From contig CAYQZH010000252.1 in the NCBI GenBank assembly GCA_964421865.1, positions 1 through 6,610 on the forward strand: DNA of 6,610 bases, given 5' to 3'. How positions within the stretch are numbered: the stretch's first letter is position 1; each line of letters starts with the position of its first letter. Positions 5,176 through 6,610 of this stretch are shown piece by piece. The DNA is from SBAX01 sp964421865 (GTDB taxonomy: Bacteria > Planctomycetota > Phycisphaerae > UBA1845). The notes beneath the pieces were generated by a model. That model was given only the letters and a program-made list of their open reading frames with translations, had not been told where the DNA came from and made no database searches. The position numbers and the translations under genes are program-made.

Positions 5176-6610
5176 AGGACTCCTCACTTAACAACTTGCC
5201 TCTTCGCGGCGTGACGTCCCGGAAACTCGATCAGGCCGAGCTTCAGGCGATCGCCGCCGGGGATCACTCGCAGCCCCATGATCTCCTCGGTGCGCACCCT
5301 TTTGTGGTCGACGGGACGCCCGGAGTCATTGTCCGCACGTACGACCCGAACGCGGTAGCGGCGGAATGCGTAGTGACCGACGGTGACACCGCTGTGATGG
5401 AAGCGTTGGGCGATGGTGGGATATTCGCGGTCTTCCTTCCCCGCGAGGAGCTACTGCTCAGTTACCGGATTCGCTTCCGTTTCGCCGGTGGAGCGACCTG
5501 GGAGCGGGACGATCCGTACCGATTTCTTCCGACGCTGGGCGACACTGACCTGTATCTATTCAACGAGGGAACGCACCGCACGCTTTGGCGGCATTTCGGC
5601 GCCCATCCGCGGCGCATCGACGGCGTGAACGGCACCTCCTTCGCCGTATGGGCGCCCAATGCCCGGCGGGTGAGCGTGGCGGGGGAATTCTGTGAATGGG
5701 ACGGGCGTCTGTTTCCCATGCGTCAAATGGGAAGCTCCGGTGTGTTCGAACTATTCATTCCCGGCGTCGGACCGGGAATGCTCTACAAATACGAAATCAA
5801 GACGCAAGACGGTAATTTGCGTTTGAAGGCCGACCCTTTTGCATTCGCGGCCGAAGACCCACCGGGCACCGCCTCCCGCGTCGTCGCATCAACCTATCCG
5901 TGGAACGATGCGCCCTGGATGTCCGCACGGGCGACGTATGACCCCACTCGGGCGCCGATGTCTATCTACGAGGTGCATTTAGGCTCTTGGAGACGCGTCC
6001 CGGAGGAGAAGTGGCGTCCCCTCGGCTATCGGGAGATTGGGCCCAGGCTCGTTGAGCACGTCAAGCGGTTCGGCTTTACGCACATTGAATTGCTTCCCGT
6101 CGCGGAACATCCCTATGAGCGATCGTGGGGTTACCAGATCACAGGCTACTACGCGCCGACGGCGCGTTATGGAACGCCTGATGATTTTCGGTTTTTCGTG
6201 GACCTCTGTCACCGCCATGGAATAGGAGTCATTCTGGACTGGGTTCCCGCCCATTTCCCCAAGGATGACCACGCCCTCCGCTTGTTCGACGGTACGGCTT
6301 TGTATGAGCATGGCGATCCGCGCCGCAGCGAGCACCCGGACTGGGGCACGTTGATCTTCAACTACGGGCGCAATGAGGTTCGCAACTTCTTGATCGCCAA
6401 CGCTCTTTATTGGCTGGATGAGTTTCACATTGACGGGCTTCGGGTCGATGCCGTGGCCTCCATGCTTTATCTGGACTACAGCCGCAAGGATGGGGAATGG
6501 CTGCCCAACCGCTCCGGCGGGCGAGAGGACACGGAGGCGGTCGAGTTTCTACGCCTGATGAATGAAGCGGTGCGAACTGAATACCCAGGCCGCTTTACGA
6601 TCGCCGAGGA
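5172..6610 (+). CDS. glgB: 1,4-alpha-glucan branching enzyme GlgB (partial, runs off the window)
   Basis: Transfers a cut alpha-1,4 glucan segment to a 6-hydroxyl, making glycogen branch points. 479 complete codons are present; full-length relatives are about 630-730 residues. The order is that of long-form GlgB: an N1 domain (about 20-115, with GDHSQPHDLLGAHPF and a following DDPYRF), a CBM48 domain (about 145-240, with FAVWAPNARRVSVAGEFCEWDG), then the GH13 barrel with MSIYEVHLGSWRR (263-275), GYQITGYYAPTARYG (320-334), region I DWVPAHF (356-362), and region II GLRVDAVASML with nucleophile D426. The window stops inside region III (TIAEE), at the acid/base glutamate; region IV and the C-terminal domain lie beyond. 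The ATG overlaps the glgX stop (ATGA) and GAGAGGGA directly precedes it, so translation is probably coupled to glgX. No stops or frameshifts are seen. Confidence 0.95.
   Translation, partial: MKDSSLNNLPLRGVTSRKLDQAELQAIAAGDHSQPHDLLGAHPFVVDGTPGVIVRTYDPNAVAAECVVTDGDTAVMEALGDGGIFAVFLPREELLLSYRIRFRFAGGATWERDDPYRFLPTLGDTDLYLFNEGTHRTLWRHFGAHPRRIDGVNGTSFAVWAPNARRVSVAGEFCEWDGRLFPMRQMGSSGVFELFIPGVGPGMLYKYEIKTQDGNLRLKADPFAFAAEDPPGTASRVVASTYPWNDAPWMSARATYDPTRAPMSIYEVHLGSWRRVPEEKWRPLGYREIGPRLVEHVKRFGFTHIELLPVAEHPYERSWGYQITGYYAPTARYGTPDDFRFFVDLCHRHGIGVILDWVPAHFPKDDHALRLFDGTALYEHGDPRRSEHPDWGTLIFNYGRNEVRNFLIANALYWLDEFHIDGLRVDAVASMLYLDYSRKDGEWLPNRSGGREDTEAVEFLRLMNEAVRTEYPGRFTIAE

Overview
The window comes from a bacterial chromosome of fairly high GC. 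Its contents (classical glgX-glgB genes, a small YLRRHYFRLR-type cytoplasmic protein, a heptameric ATTGTCG repeat, a parS-like palindrome) would fit a planctomycete-like bacterium. That placement is a recollection-based inference, not a demonstrated assignment.

Layout. Bases 1-438 hold no gene I can support. They carry a perfect 20-bp palindrome (240-259) whose central 16 bp closely match the ParB-binding centromere site parS, plus several short inverted repeats. From 439 to 2832 everything recognisable is on the minus strand. In transcription order there is a small conserved cytoplasmic protein module (about 2527-2832), an N-terminal remnant of a beta-class DNA adenine methyltransferase (about 1982-2314), a small membrane protein whose frame is cut by one TAG codon (1417-1932), and an intact Mrr/PD-(D/E)XK-type nuclease with a strong Shine-Dalgarno sequence (439-1380). 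The first and third of these share one uninterrupted 401-codon frame (1627-2832). The middle of that frame is only the out-of-frame shadow of the methyltransferase, so the stretch looks rearranged and partly decayed. The nuclease next to the methyltransferase remnant suggests the worn remains of a restriction or defence locus.

From 2833 onwards the strand switches. A divergent spacer leads into a plus-strand glycogen operon: glgX (debranching enzyme, 2992-5175) and glgB (branching enzyme, 5172 to beyond the window end), which overlap by ATGA. GlgB introduces alpha-1,6 branches into glycogen and GlgX removes the short outer branches left after phosphorylase action, so the pair covers branching and debranching of the polymer. 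The glgX start region is embedded in an inverted pair of heptamer-repeat arrays, and the first 33 residues or so of GlgX appear to be encoded by that repeat element rather than by the ancestral enzyme.

I see no convincing new multi-gene system. The points most worth following are the parS-like site, the heptamer element at the glgX start, the single stop splitting the membrane protein, and the nuclease with its unassigned C-terminal domain.
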